64,000 bases of DNA, from positions 1 to 64,000 of the forward strand of contig NZ_JAMQBK010000032.1 in assembly GCF_023701485.1 (NCBI RefSeq), in the 5' to 3' direction. Origin of the DNA: Aporhodopirellula aestuarii. GTDB taxonomy: Bacteria; Planctomycetota; Planctomycetia; Pirellulales; Pirellulaceae. The number at the start of each line of letters is the position of its first letter. Position 1 is the first letter of the stretch. A program made the translations under genes and the position numbers. Under the pieces are notes generated by a model that was given only the letters and a program-made list of their open reading frames with translations, was not told where the DNA came from and did not search any database. This document shows positions 9,082-18,176 of the stretch, one piece after another.

Positions 9082-10020
9082 CTACATCCGGGTGCTGGTG
9101 CCTTGGGTGAGGGCCATGAAGGCGGATTCTAGGTCGAGCTCTTCTTCGGCGAAACGGCGGAGGCCGATGCCGTTTTCGATGAGGAGTTTGGGCAGTTCGC
9201 TGTAGTCGTCGGTGTCGCTGTTGAGGATCACTCGAACGGCGTCGTCGCCGGGTTGCGTGGACTGGACGAGAGGATGACCGCTGAAAAGGTCGGCGACCTT
9301 TTGCATCTGGTCACGTTGACTCGGTTGGATGATCAACACGGTGTGCTCGCGGACCATGCGGATGACCTCGGTAACCTTGGCATTCTGCTTCAGCTCGCCA
9401 CGGTCGATGATACCCACTTTGTTACATACGTCGGCAAGCTCGGGCAAAATGTGACTGCTGACGATGACGGTTTTTCCCATTTCGCCAAGACGACGCAGCA
9501 GGTTTCTCATCTCGATCCGTGCACGCGGGTCGAGTCCCGACAACGGTTCGTCAAGCAACAAGACTTGCGGATCATGCAACAGAGTCCGGGCCAGTCCGAG
9601 ACGCTGTGTTTGTCCCCGAGACAGCGTATTGGCAAACGCATCCCGCTTGAAATCGAGATCGACGATGTCGAGCATTTCGTTAACGCGTTTGCGCCGGTCG
9701 GCACCACCGATCCGATACGCGGCGGCAAAGAATTCGAGATACTCGACGACGGTCATGTCGTCGTACACGCCAAAAAAGTCGGGCATGTAACCGACTAACC
9801 GACGGATTTCTTTGGGTTGCGTGTGAACACTGTGGTTGCACACGTAAGCTTCCCCCCAACTCGGTTCCAGCAACGTCGCGATGATCCGCATCGTCGTCGT
9901 TTTCCCCGCCCCGTTGGGGCCGATGAACCCAAATAGATCACCCGCATCGAGGTTCAAGTCGATCGATTTGATGGCGAACGCATCGCCATACTTCTTGGTC
10001 AAGTCAACGGTTTTGATCAC
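9082..10020 (-). CDS. ABC transporter ATP-binding protein (ABC-2 export type)
   Basis: A 312-aa ATPase if translation starts at the GTG at 10020, which gives the normal family N-terminus VIKTVDLTKKYG; an upstream ATG at 10104 would add 28 hydrophobic residues atypical of the family. Walker A is GPNGAGKTT (residues 34-42), the signature loop is LSRGQTQRLGLAR, Walker B is VLLLDEPLSGLD, and the switch His is in VSSHI. The C-terminal ~80 residues form an accessory regulatory region as in the CcmA/NatA branch. No permease gene is adjacent; the upstream gene encodes a large membrane protein that may stand in as partner. The transported substrate is unknown. Confidence 0.9.
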   Translation of the reverse strand: MIKTVDLTKKYGDAFAIKSIDLNLDAGDLFGFIGPNGAGKTTTMRIIATLLEPSWGEAYVCNHSVHTQPKEIRRLVGYMPDFFGVYDDMTVVEYLEFFAAAYRIGGADRRKRVNEMLDIVDLDFKRDAFANTLSRGQTQRLGLARTLLHDPQVLLLDEPLSGLDPRARIEMRNLLRRLGEMGKTVIVSSHILPELADVCNKVGIIDRGELKQNAKVTEVIRMVREHTVLIIQPSQRDQMQKVADLFSGHPLVQSTQPGDDAVRVILNSDTDDYSELPKLLIENGIGLRRFAEEELDLESAFMALTQGTSTRM

Positions 10021-10126
10021 GACGATTACAGAAAAAAGGAAGCCGAAGAAACAAAAGGGGACACCAAAATCACAAACCATCCAAACCGCGAGCGACAACC
10101 GCAATCAATCCGCACAACGTGACCGC

Positions 10127-12484
10127 TCAACGTCGCACCTCTTTGACTGGCAGAATGACGCGAACCCATGATTGAGATTCACCTTGAGGGGTAATAAACG
10201 AATCCGTCGACGCCGCCCCCTCCGTACGCGCTGAGTTTTCGCGTCTTGTCACGCTCACATCCATCGTCAACCAAGGCTCTGCACACCGACCGACCAAAAT
10301 ACATTGTTCCTTGGTCAGCAGGTCGGTTAGATCCAGATCACCGAGAATTTCGTTTTGCAAACCGGTGTAGTCGACCCCACCGACGACTTCGTGAAACATC
10401 AACATTTCGGCGAGTCGCTCGGGCTGGTCACTGCGAGTCACGTCCCAGGCTTCGGTTTGAGAAGAGCTTTCGAGTGCCCGCTGCCGCGACAATTGCCAAC
10501 GGAAATTCTTTTGCCGCAGCTGATCGACCTCTTTGACCGTTGCCTCGGCGGGGAATCGGGTCGGCAACAGATAAACAATGTTTTGGTAGATCAACATCGC
10601 ATCGAGCAGATCCACGTCGAGCGGATTGACGAGGCTGCCTTGCAACGAATCTGAGTTGCGCCGCCGATTCAATGGCAAGGCATCGACCGCGGATTGGAAT
10701 TGCATCCTGGCGGCGATCGACTTGCTGCTGCGTGGGGCCAATTCGAGAAACTCGATGCGGCTGGTCAAAGGCACCCCACCCGTATCCGACGCGTCCTGCG
10801 AATTTGAAGTCAAACGAGAAACCGGGACGCGTAGTGGATCGCTCCATCCGTCGATTTGAATGCCCCCCATGGAGCGACCGGGGGCACCGAAAGGGCTGAG
10901 CACCTGATATTCGACATCACGGGAAATCGCACGCAGCGCCGGACTCGGACTCGCCTGCACATTGACGGTTTGCGCGGGATGCGAATACAAATATGACCAA
11001 CGAAACAATCGCCCCGACTGCGTGTTGCTGTCGATATCAAGCAACTCAATTGCGTTGGCTCGCAACAAACTGTCCTTGCCGGTCGGATTCGATGTCGAAG
11101 CCCCGGCCTCTGATTTGGCGGTGGTGCTCGAAAGTGACCGCGGATTCGCTGCGATCACCAGGGCCACCGACAGCACAACAGCGACCACCGGAAACGTCGC
11201 CCAACCGAGCAACGGATTGCCCAAGTAACGCCGAACGAATAGGTAATCCAGCGGTGCCACCAGGGCAATCAGTGTGGCAATGATCAATGCGATGATCGAG
11301 AAACTCACGTTTCGCTTCGTTGAAAAACGATCCAACGTCCGGCGGACTTGGCCCGACAGGTCGGAGTACCCACCTAAGCGAAAACTGCTGCCGACTTCCG
11401 CTCGCTCTTGAGTCAACAGCTCACCCGTCAACTTGGTGACCAAGTCAAGACGCTCGGGCCATTGGATGAAAGGGGCGGAATCGAGGTCCGCCGAAACGAT
11501 CGTGATTCTGCCCATGCCAGCGGTGTAGCGAACGGCCAACGGAAGCCCGATCCGACGCGATGTCCGCCCCGCGATCAATGCTTCGCCGACACTCGATAAC
11601 GTCACGCCACCGGCTCCGATCGTTTTGGGTAATTGCCAACCATCAAACGCGCTCAACCGCGTTTGACTATTGGCAAACGTTTCCAAACCGGAGGGATCCA
11701 TTCGGGTCACGGATGAAGACCCCACGCCTGGGGGCAACAATTCGACCAACCACTGCGACGCATCGAGCGTCCTGGGAGCGTTCCCGCCCAGGGTGACAAA
11801 CAGCTCACCGCCGCTGCGAACCCAATCCGCGATCGCCGCACCTTGGGCGGTGCTTAGTTGCTCCAACACGTCCCCGCCGGAACCTGTGATCATGATCATG
11901 TCGACGCCGGAGAGCCCAAGCACATGATCGGGAACACTCTCGGCCGCAGTCACGCGCGTGACGGCAACGGACGCATCCCGGTCGAGCAGCTCGTTAGCAC
12001 CAATCTTTTCGATCCCCAACGGATCGCCGAAGACCACGATCCAGGGCATCTCTACCGGGATCATCGCGGGACCTTCGGCAGGCGTACCGATCTCGGGGAA
12101 CCGGGTCTTCAACGCCGCGCCGCCTGCCGCGCCATCAGCTTGGTTAGCTGGTGCCTTCGAGGCGCTGCGAATGATCAGCGGTGCCGCTTCCGTGCCGGGG
12201 ATGCAGTAACCAAAAACGGTATTCTTGCCGCTTGCGGTGGTGCTTTCCTTCGATGCGTCCTTCAGAAAATCCTGTTCGTAGAAAACCGGAACGCCATCCC
12301 CATCGGTTGTTTCGAGTACGGCGTCGGGGACCATTTCAAAACGAACGGCAGTCCATTGTCCCGCACGGTAGTGGCCCTTGATGCCGACAAAATCAACGGC
12401 TGGCATCGACGCGGGGGCGTCTTGAGCGGTAGCGGTGCCGATCAGCGAACAGAACGCTGCAACGAAGAGAAGCACAACAATCAT
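10127..12484 (-). CDS. Large signal-peptide membrane protein, GATase-like periplasmic domain, unknown function
   Basis: A 785-aa protein with an N-terminal signal peptide (MIVVLLFVAAFCSLIGTATA, residues 1-20) and two closely spaced transmembrane segments near residues 395-450 (IIALIIATLIALVAPLDYLF and a second span ending VALVIAANP). Between about residues 140 and 260 the pattern MIMITGSGG...IADWVRSGGELFV resembles the class I glutamine-amidotransferase-like fold seen in Bacteroidetes and planctomycete gliding or aerotolerance-type membrane proteins, without an obvious catalytic Cys. It overlaps the upstream MazG-like gene by four bases (ATGA) and precedes an ABC ATPase, so it is probably part of that transport system. 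The exact role cannot be assigned. Confidence 0.8.
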   Translation of the reverse strand: MIVVLLFVAAFCSLIGTATAQDAPASMPAVDFVGIKGHYRAGQWTAVRFEMVPDAVLETTDGDGVPVFYEQDFLKDASKESTTASGKNTVFGYCIPGTEAAPLIIRSASKAPANQADGAAGGAALKTRFPEIGTPAEGPAMIPVEMPWIVVFGDPLGIEKIGANELLDRDASVAVTRVTAAESVPDHVLGLSGVDMIMITGSGGDVLEQLSTAQGAAIADWVRSGGELFVTLGGNAPRTLDASQWLVELLPPGVGSSSVTRMDPSGLETFANSQTRLSAFDGWQLPKTIGAGGVTLSSVGEALIAGRTSRRIGLPLAVRYTAGMGRITIVSADLDSAPFIQWPERLDLVTKLTGELLTQERAEVGSSFRLGGYSDLSGQVRRTLDRFSTKRNVSFSIIALIIATLIALVAPLDYLFVRRYLGNPLLGWATFPVVAVVLSVALVIAANPRSLSSTTAKSEAGASTSNPTGKDSLLRANAIELLDIDSNTQSGRLFRWSYLYSHPAQTVNVQASPSPALRAISRDVEYQVLSPFGAPGRSMGGIQIDGWSDPLRVPVSRLTSNSQDASDTGGVPLTSRIEFLELAPRSSKSIAARMQFQSAVDALPLNRRRNSDSLQGSLVNPLDVDLLDAMLIYQNIVYLLPTRFPAEATVKEVDQLRQKNFRWQLSRQRALESSSQTEAWDVTRSDQPERLAEMLMFHEVVGGVDYTGLQNEILGDLDLTDLLTKEQCILVGRCAEPWLTMDVSVTRRENSARTEGAASTDSFITPQGESQSWVRVILPVKEVRR

Positions 12485-12801
12485 GGTTTTTCATCCAAAC
12501 TGCATTCGCACTCGAAGCGGTGGCAACCAGGACATCCCTGGCCATATTTGGCAGACAGGGCTTCGGCCAAATTCACGTCGGCGACGTTCGCGATGGTGAA
12601 CAACCATGCGATCACGTCGGCAAACTCTTCTTTGAGATTCTCGCGATCATTGCCACGCAAAGCCGAGGCTAACTCCCCGACCTCCTCCATCAACCACATA
12701 AACGTACCGTCGACCCCGCGTGCGACGTCTTTGTCGTAATACATCCGACGAATGTGTTGTTGCAGATCTTCAATGGAAAGATCACTGGCGGGAGTGGGCA
12801 T
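12481..12801 (-). CDS. MazG-like nucleotide pyrophosphohydrolase with Cys-rich tail
   Basis: A 106-aa protein from the ATG at 12801; a start at 12849 would add 16 residues of no family character. It has the all-alpha NTP-pyrophosphatase metal motif: EEVGE around residues 35-39 followed by EFADVIAW about 20 residues later, where acidic side chains bind Mg. The family hydrolyses non-canonical nucleoside triphosphates. The C-terminal 20 residues are cysteine-rich (GCPGCHRFECEC), an unusual tail that could bind a metal. It is translationally coupled (ATGA overlap) to the membrane protein downstream. Confidence 0.88.
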   Translation of the reverse strand: MPTPASDLSIEDLQQHIRRMYYDKDVARGVDGTFMWLMEEVGELASALRGNDRENLKEEFADVIAWLFTIANVADVNLAEALSAKYGQGCPGCHRFECECSLDEKP

Positions 12802-13069
12802 GATAAAATCGGTGAAAAAGACGATGTGTCGGAGCGGCTGAGGCCCCACCTGAGTCGGAAAATTGCATAAAATCCCGGCCTCGGCACTGACAGCTGATGG
12901 GCCTCGGCGGGATCACGCTTTATCCTTCACGGCGGAACGCGTGCCAGAACAGTCTAACGTCGTATTTCGTTGGAGGGAGACGGCACCTGGCGAACGGCCA
13001 GTCGCCAGACGTTCACTCGAGCTCTTTTGTTCGCCCGAATCGGCCTTTTGCCTTGGACTTTCCTCATTC

Positions 13070-14194
13070 ATGCCCGAGTCTTCACTGAATCGCTACCCGT
13101 TTTATTGCCCAAGGTTTTGGCATGGGATGCGACCGTCGGCGTGGTGGCGTTTGTTGCGTGGCGGCGGGTTTGCGATTAGCCCGTCGAGGCTGCCGCTGGC
13201 CGTGTCGGTTTCGATCGCAACGCCCTTCAATACGCTCTTGATGGGCCTGCAAAACGTCCTCTATCGCCGCCGGATTCGCGAGGCCGAACTACACGGCCCC
13301 CCCGTTTTCATCATCGGACACTGGCGGAGCGGCACGACGCTGCTGCACGAATTGATGGTTCGCGACGAACGGTTCAGCAGCCCGTCGACGTTCCAGTGTT
13401 TCGCGCCGTCACATTTCTTGCTAACGGAATGGTTCTTTCGCCGGTTCGCCAAATGGCTGCTGCCGGGCAAGCGACCGATGGACAACATGGACACCGGATG
13501 GGACCGCCCACAAGAAGACGAGTTTGCGCTCGTCAATCTCGGTTTGCCCTCACCTTATCGCCGCATTGCATTCCCACGAGGCGGCCCGGTCGACATGGAA
13601 TACCTCGATTTCGAAGGTGTGGACAAACCGGCACGCGAGCATTGGATTGCCACGATGCAGGCTTTTCTGCATCGGGTCAGCGCCTCGACCACGCGTCCGC
13701 TCGTGATCAAGAGCCCCACGCACACGGGACGAATCGGACACCTCGCGGCCGCGTTCCCTCAAGCAAGATTCATTCATATCACCCGAGACCCGCGAGCCGT
13801 GTTCCCCAGCACTTGCCGGTTGTGGCGAAGCCTCGACGAAGTGCAAGGCCTGCAAGCCCCGAAATCGGACACATCGGATGACGGCATCGAAGAATACGTG
13901 CTCGATTGTTTCGAACGAATGTATCAAGCGTTTCATCAACAACGCAAACAGATCGACCAGCATCACCTGATTGATATCCGGTACGAAGATCTGATCGCGG
14001 ATCCTGTCGGAACGCTGCAAAAAATCTACGATTCTCTGCGGCTCGCCGATTTCGAAACGGTTCGCGAAGACATCCAAACGTGGACTGAAACGGAACACCA
14101 AAGCTATCAAACCAATGCCCACCAATTATCCTCGTCTCAAGAGCAACGGCTTCGGGAACGATGGGGCGATTATTTTGAGCGGTACGGTTACTAA
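13070..14194 (+). CDS. Sulfotransferase family protein
   Basis: A 374-aa protein from the ATG at 13070; the frame is open further upstream but that extension is not family-like. The PAPS-binding 5'-phosphosulfate loop GHWRSGTTLL (residues 83-92) and the 3'-phosphate motif RDPRAVFPS (239-247) are both clear, with a conserved K-S-P-T-H-T-G segment near residue 214. Members transfer sulfate to carbohydrates or lipids. Planctomycetes of this group carry many sulfatases and sulfotransferases for handling sulfated glycans. It sits upstream of the DUF1080 lipoprotein, suggesting glycan metabolism, but substrate and direction are not determined. Confidence 0.88.
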   Translation: MPESSLNRYPFYCPRFWHGMRPSAWWRLLRGGGFAISPSRLPLAVSVSIATPFNTLLMGLQNVLYRRRIREAELHGPPVFIIGHWRSGTTLLHELMVRDERFSSPSTFQCFAPSHFLLTEWFFRRFAKWLLPGKRPMDNMDTGWDRPQEDEFALVNLGLPSPYRRIAFPRGGPVDMEYLDFEGVDKPAREHWIATMQAFLHRVSASTTRPLVIKSPTHTGRIGHLAAAFPQARFIHITRDPRAVFPSTCRLWRSLDEVQGLQAPKSDTSDDGIEEYVLDCFERMYQAFHQQRKQIDQHHLIDIRYEDLIADPVGTLQKIYDSLRLADFETVREDIQTWTETEHQSYQTNAHQLSSSQEQRLRERWGDYFERYGY

Positions 14195-14261
14195 ACCGCC
14201 CCCACGATATCCGCGCAGCCCGCTCGCAGCGATTTAAGCCCCACTCCCATTCCCGCCTTCG

Positions 14262-15629
14262 ATGTGTGCCATGTCCTCTCGCGATACCCACTCATCCCAA
14301 ATGATCTCTCGCCCCGCACTCTTGATTGCGTTGATGATTGTCATTGTCGGATGTTCGTCAAAATCGACCTCGCCCAAAACAGACGCCAAAGCGGACGCCA
14401 GTCCCTCCGATTCGATCGCCACAAACGACACGGAAACGAAAGCCGAAGCCGAGACGCCGTTCGTATTTGAGGCGCAAGCGTACGAAGCGAGCGCCGAACA
14501 ATTACTCGCCGCCCGATTACCGATCGAACAAACCACTCAAGGATGGGTTCGGCTGTTCGACGGACACACGATGTTTGGATGGATCATCGCGGGCGAAGCG
14601 AACTGGCGTATCGAGGACGGCGCCCTGGTCGCCGATCGCGGAAAAGAATGCCTGCTAACCACGTCCACACGATGGTCGGACTACGAACTCGAACTCGAAT
14701 TTCAAAGCGAAGCCGCCACTAACTCGGGCATCTTCCTCCGCACGAGCATCGACCCGAAAGATCCCGCGACCGATTGCATTGAGGTCAACATCGCTCCAGA
14801 TGACAATCCGTTCCCGACCGGCGGGATCGTCAAGCGAAAGAAGGGCGAAGCGTTCACCGGCGATCCCAACGAATGGCACACCATCAACATGGTTTGTGAT
14901 CACGAAACCGTGCGAGTAAAAATTGACGATGACTTGATGTGCGAAATCAACGATGCCAAGTCGCCACGGATCGGATACATCGGCCTGCAATTCCGTTCCG
15001 GAAAAGTGAGTTTTCGCAACATTCGCGTCCGCCCGCTTGAACTCGAGGACATGGTCGACACGGAACTCACCCGGTGGACGCGATACGATGACATGCCAGG
15101 CGAAATTAATATCAACGACGAGAACCACCTCGTCGTTGACGGCGGGAAACAACAGCTCGAATCGAAAGAAACGTTCGGTGACTTCACGCTGCTGGCCGAC
15201 TACAAGATGGACGATCCCAAATCCAACTCAGGCATCTTTTTCCGCTCGATTCCCGGCGACGTGATGATGGGATACGAGTGCCAAGTCAACAACGAAATCG
15301 TGAACGACAATCCGTTGCAGCCTGCCGATTGCGGGGCGGGCGGAATTTTCAAACGGCAAGACGCTCGCATCGTGGCGGGTGAACCTGGACGCTGGAACTC
15401 GATCCTGCTATCGGCCGACGGATCGCACTTCGCCACATGGGTAAACGGGCTCCAAGTGACCGACGTTTATGACGATCGGAAAGTGGACGAGAACCCTCGC
15501 CGAGGACTGCGTCTCGATCCCGGAACGCTGATCATCCAAGGCCACGACGAAACCACCAAAGCAACCTACCGCAAGATCGCGATCAAACCGTTATTCGATC
15601 CTGCGGACAGCGTACAAGAAACCGAGTAA
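14262..15629 (+). CDS. Lipoprotein with two 3-keto-disaccharide hydrolase (DUF1080) domains
   Basis: A 455-aa predicted lipoprotein. The leader ends in a lipobox (MIVIVGC, Cys about residue 31), followed by a low-complexity Thr/Asp/Glu linker. Two homologous beta-jelly-roll domains follow, about residues 90-255 and 265-445. Both contain the family landmarks W-x-x-x-D-G-x-L/H-L-V at the start, an N-S-G-I-F-x-R-S strand (NSGIFLRTS and NSGIFFRSI), and a C-terminal R-G-L/G-Y-I-G-x-Q strand. The family includes 3-keto-glycoside hydrolases and lyases. A start nine bases later (MSSRD) is equally possible. The gene is four bases upstream of the Tat-exported isomerase-like gene, so they are likely one operon. 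Confidence 0.92.
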   Translation: MCAMSSRDTHSSQMISRPALLIALMIVIVGCSSKSTSPKTDAKADASPSDSIATNDTETKAEAETPFVFEAQAYEASAEQLLAARLPIEQTTQGWVRLFDGHTMFGWIIAGEANWRIEDGALVADRGKECLLTTSTRWSDYELELEFQSEAATNSGIFLRTSIDPKDPATDCIEVNIAPDDNPFPTGGIVKRKKGEAFTGDPNEWHTINMVCDHETVRVKIDDDLMCEINDAKSPRIGYIGLQFRSGKVSFRNIRVRPLELEDMVDTELTRWTRYDDMPGEININDENHLVVDGGKQQLESKETFGDFTLLADYKMDDPKSNSGIFFRSIPGDVMMGYECQVNNEIVNDNPLQPADCGAGGIFKRQDARIVAGEPGRWNSILLSADGSHFATWVNGLQVTDVYDDRKVDENPRRGLRLDPGTLIIQGHDETTKATYRKIAIKPLFDPADSVQETE

Positions 15630-15633
15630 AGCC

Positions 15634-16671
15634 ATGACGCAAGGTCCTTCTCGCCGTCAGATTCTCGGCGCCGCCACTGCCACCGGTTTGCTCAGCGGCA
15701 TGCATCACGGCCGATCGGCTTTTGCAGCCGAGACACACGCCGGCAGATCGTCTGCCGAATCGAGCAACGATCCCACGTCTCGTGCATCGATATCAATGCC
15801 GAAAATTTCGCTCAACACGAGTACCATCCGGGGACATCAATTATCTGTTCCCGAACAAATTCGGGTCACCGCCGACGCGGGTTACGACGCGATCGAACCG
15901 TGGATCAAAGACCTTCGCGGCTTTGTCGATAGCGGTGGAAAACTCTCGGATCTAAAAAGGCAGCTCGATGATTCCGGTATCGGAATCGCCGGCGCGATCG
16001 GGTTCGCCAAATGGATCGTCAACGATGCCCAGGAACGTCAAGCGGGACTCGATGAAGCCCGGCGGGACATGGAGATGGTCCGCGAACTCGGCGGGGTAGT
16101 TATGGCGGCGCCACCGATCGGCGCCCACAACGAAACCGCCCTGCGGGACTCGGGACCGATTGAATTGGAAGTGATTGCCGAACGCTACCGAGCATTGCTC
16201 GAAATCGGGGATGAAGTGGGTGTCACACCGCTGCTCGAGTTATGGGGTTTCTCCCCCACGCTCAGCCGACTCGGCGAGTTGGCCTATGTGTCGACGGCGG
16301 CAGCACACCCCAGCGCCGCGGTATTGCCTGATTTTTATCACATCTATAAAGGCGGCAACTCGATGACATCGCTCGCGATGATCGAAGCGTCGCGGATGCC
16401 TCTCTTTCACATCAACGACTATCCGGACCAACCGCCGCCGGCCACGATCGCCGATAAAGATCGGGTATTCCCAGGCGACGGAGTCTGCCCGCTCGTCGAT
16501 ACGATCACGATGCTATTGAACAACGGATTTGCGGGAACCTTTTCGCTCGAATTATTCAACCCCGAATATTGGAAGCGGCCAGTCGGCGAAGTCACCCAAG
16601 AAGGTTTTACAAAATCAAAAGCCGTGATCGAACAGGCCGTCGTCAAGGCAACCGCAAACTCGCGATCGTAA
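15634..16671 (+). CDS. Tat-exported sugar phosphate isomerase/epimerase-like TIM-barrel protein
   Basis: A 345-aa protein with a twin-arginine leader (SRRQILGAATATGLLSGMHH), so it should be exported folded. The mature part is an AP-endonuclease-2/xylose-isomerase-like TIM barrel: LNTSTIRGH start, E at the end of strand LLELWGF, D and H in VLPDFYHIYKGG, H in FHINDYPD, and the final E in FSLELFNPEYW, the expected metal-ligand positions. Members next to DUF1080 hydrolases are proposed to handle 3-keto or epimerised sugars. It ends 29 bases inside the convergent gene on the other strand. The family is secure, the substrate is not. Confidence 0.9.
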   Translation: MTQGPSRRQILGAATATGLLSGMHHGRSAFAAETHAGRSSAESSNDPTSRASISMPKISLNTSTIRGHQLSVPEQIRVTADAGYDAIEPWIKDLRGFVDSGGKLSDLKRQLDDSGIGIAGAIGFAKWIVNDAQERQAGLDEARRDMEMVRELGGVVMAAPPIGAHNETALRDSGPIELEVIAERYRALLEIGDEVGVTPLLELWGFSPTLSRLGELAYVSTAAAHPSAAVLPDFYHIYKGGNSMTSLAMIEASRMPLFHINDYPDQPPPATIADKDRVFPGDGVCPLVDTITMLLNNGFAGTFSLELFNPEYWKRPVGEVTQEGFTKSKAVIEQAVVKATANSRS

Positions 16672-17914
16672 ACGGTATCTGTTGTTGCTCGGTCTGGTAA
16701 TGCGACCGGACAATATCCATGTCGATTTCGGCTCGCCAGCGAGCCTCCTCGATGGTCAGCGAGCGGAGTTCCTTGAGTGGCCTCTTATACAAATCGACTG
16801 CACCGGTTTTTTGACCACACTCGACGCCGAGATCAAACGCAGACTGTAGAAATCCTGGAATGCGATAGGGTTCCGGATAAACGTGTGCCATTAAAAACTT
16901 GAACACATGGTACTGGATCCGACTGATTTTTTTCGCCGTTCCCATCGCGAACCCGAGCACGAAGGCTTCGTCCTGGTCTTGCAAGCCGCGTCCCAACAGC
17001 ACATGCAGCACATCATGATCGTGCAAATCGATGGCGCCCCGAAATCGGATCGGACTGGTGGGATTTTCGAACAACCGGACGATCCAAGGGATTGCGGTCG
17101 CGGGCGCCGCGGGCATCGAACGGATCACTTCATCGACGGTCCGCTGATCGTCATCCACGCCGGGATACCACGCCAACCACAGGTCGGTATCAGTGTAAGA
17201 ATCACGTGAGCGGCCGTGCTCGTCGAACAGCCATGCACTGGTATCGAATAGGCTCAAAATCGATTCGGGACGAGGATGATTCGTTGCCGTGATCACGGCC
17301 GCTGAGGCAACCCGATTGAGACAATCCAACACGATGCCTTCGGCATCGAGAGTTAACGCAGGATCGGAATCAACCGGCGTCTGGTAACGGGCGAACGCGT
17401 CGGTGATTTCCTGAACGGCTTCACGTGACCACTGCCGCAGCGTTTTCTGGTTGTTCGCTCGATAGTCCGATTTGAGCAAGCCGGCATGGTTGGCGGCGCG
17501 AATAATAGCGAGCGTCCACGCGACCTCGGCCCGCTCCGCCGTCGCCCGTCCGGAACCTCCCCGAGGCGAGTCAGATCCCTCAACCGGTTCACCAGAAACG
17601 GCAATCACACACTGCCATGCGTCATTCACGTTTTCGATCTGTTGCGAAATCACATGCAACGGTTTGCGACAAATCTGCGAGATGACAGCAACGATTGCCG
17701 CGACCTCGGTTTCGCCGCTGGCGACGAGCAACGTGCCGCCGCACGAATCCGGTTCGACGTCGCGATCGGTTTCGATTGATTGGGAACTGAGTTTTTTAAT
17801 TCGCAAACTGCACTGGACGGGCCCGGGCGGTGATTTCGCGATCGTCACGTCGCGTACCTCCACCATCGCGACACGCAGGGGCAGAGCTCGTGCTTGCAGA
17901 GGATCGACGGACAT
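16643..17914 (-). CDS. Uncharacterised protein with a Coq4-type HDxxHx11E metal motif
   Basis: A 423-aa soluble protein; an alternative start at codon 17 gives 407 aa. The N-terminal 120 residues (mixed alpha/beta) and the central helical part have no recognised domain. The C-terminal third contains H300-D301-x2-H304-x11-E316, the exact spacing of the Zn-binding motif of Coq4, a ubiquinone-biosynthesis protein, set in a helical context (VLHVLLGRG...EAFVLGFAMG) also like Coq4. Planctomycetes generally use menaquinone, so a ubiquinone role is doubtful and this may be a repurposed Coq4-like fold. The 3' end overlaps the convergent isomerase gene by 29 bases. Confidence 0.8.
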   Translation of the reverse strand: MSVDPLQARALPLRVAMVEVRDVTIAKSPPGPVQCSLRIKKLSSQSIETDRDVEPDSCGGTLLVASGETEVAAIVAVISQICRKPLHVISQQIENVNDAWQCVIAVSGEPVEGSDSPRGGSGRATAERAEVAWTLAIIRAANHAGLLKSDYRANNQKTLRQWSREAVQEITDAFARYQTPVDSDPALTLDAEGIVLDCLNRVASAAVITATNHPRPESILSLFDTSAWLFDEHGRSRDSYTDTDLWLAWYPGVDDDQRTVDEVIRSMPAAPATAIPWIVRLFENPTSPIRFRGAIDLHDHDVLHVLLGRGLQDQDEAFVLGFAMGTAKKISRIQYHVFKFLMAHVYPEPYRIPGFLQSAFDLGVECGQKTGAVDLYKRPLKELRSLTIEEARWRAEIDMDIVRSHYQTEQQQIPFTIASLRLP

Positions 17915-18176
17915 GGATTACCTCGGGGACGAATTCGATCAGCCGATTCACACCATCGATGTTGCCTGCTGCATCGATACAGCAACCACATCGAGACCGG
18001 GAGAACGTCTTCCGCCATTATACGCTCCCCACGAAACGGCCATTGAGCGAAATGCCCATTGGGAATCGAGACGAGCGGGCAATCCGTGGGAGTCCGCCTC
18101 CTGCATTGGCTGGAACTTTGATACGATCGCCGCGTCCGCCGAATATTGTTTTCCCGTCCAGACGCGTTGACTCCTC

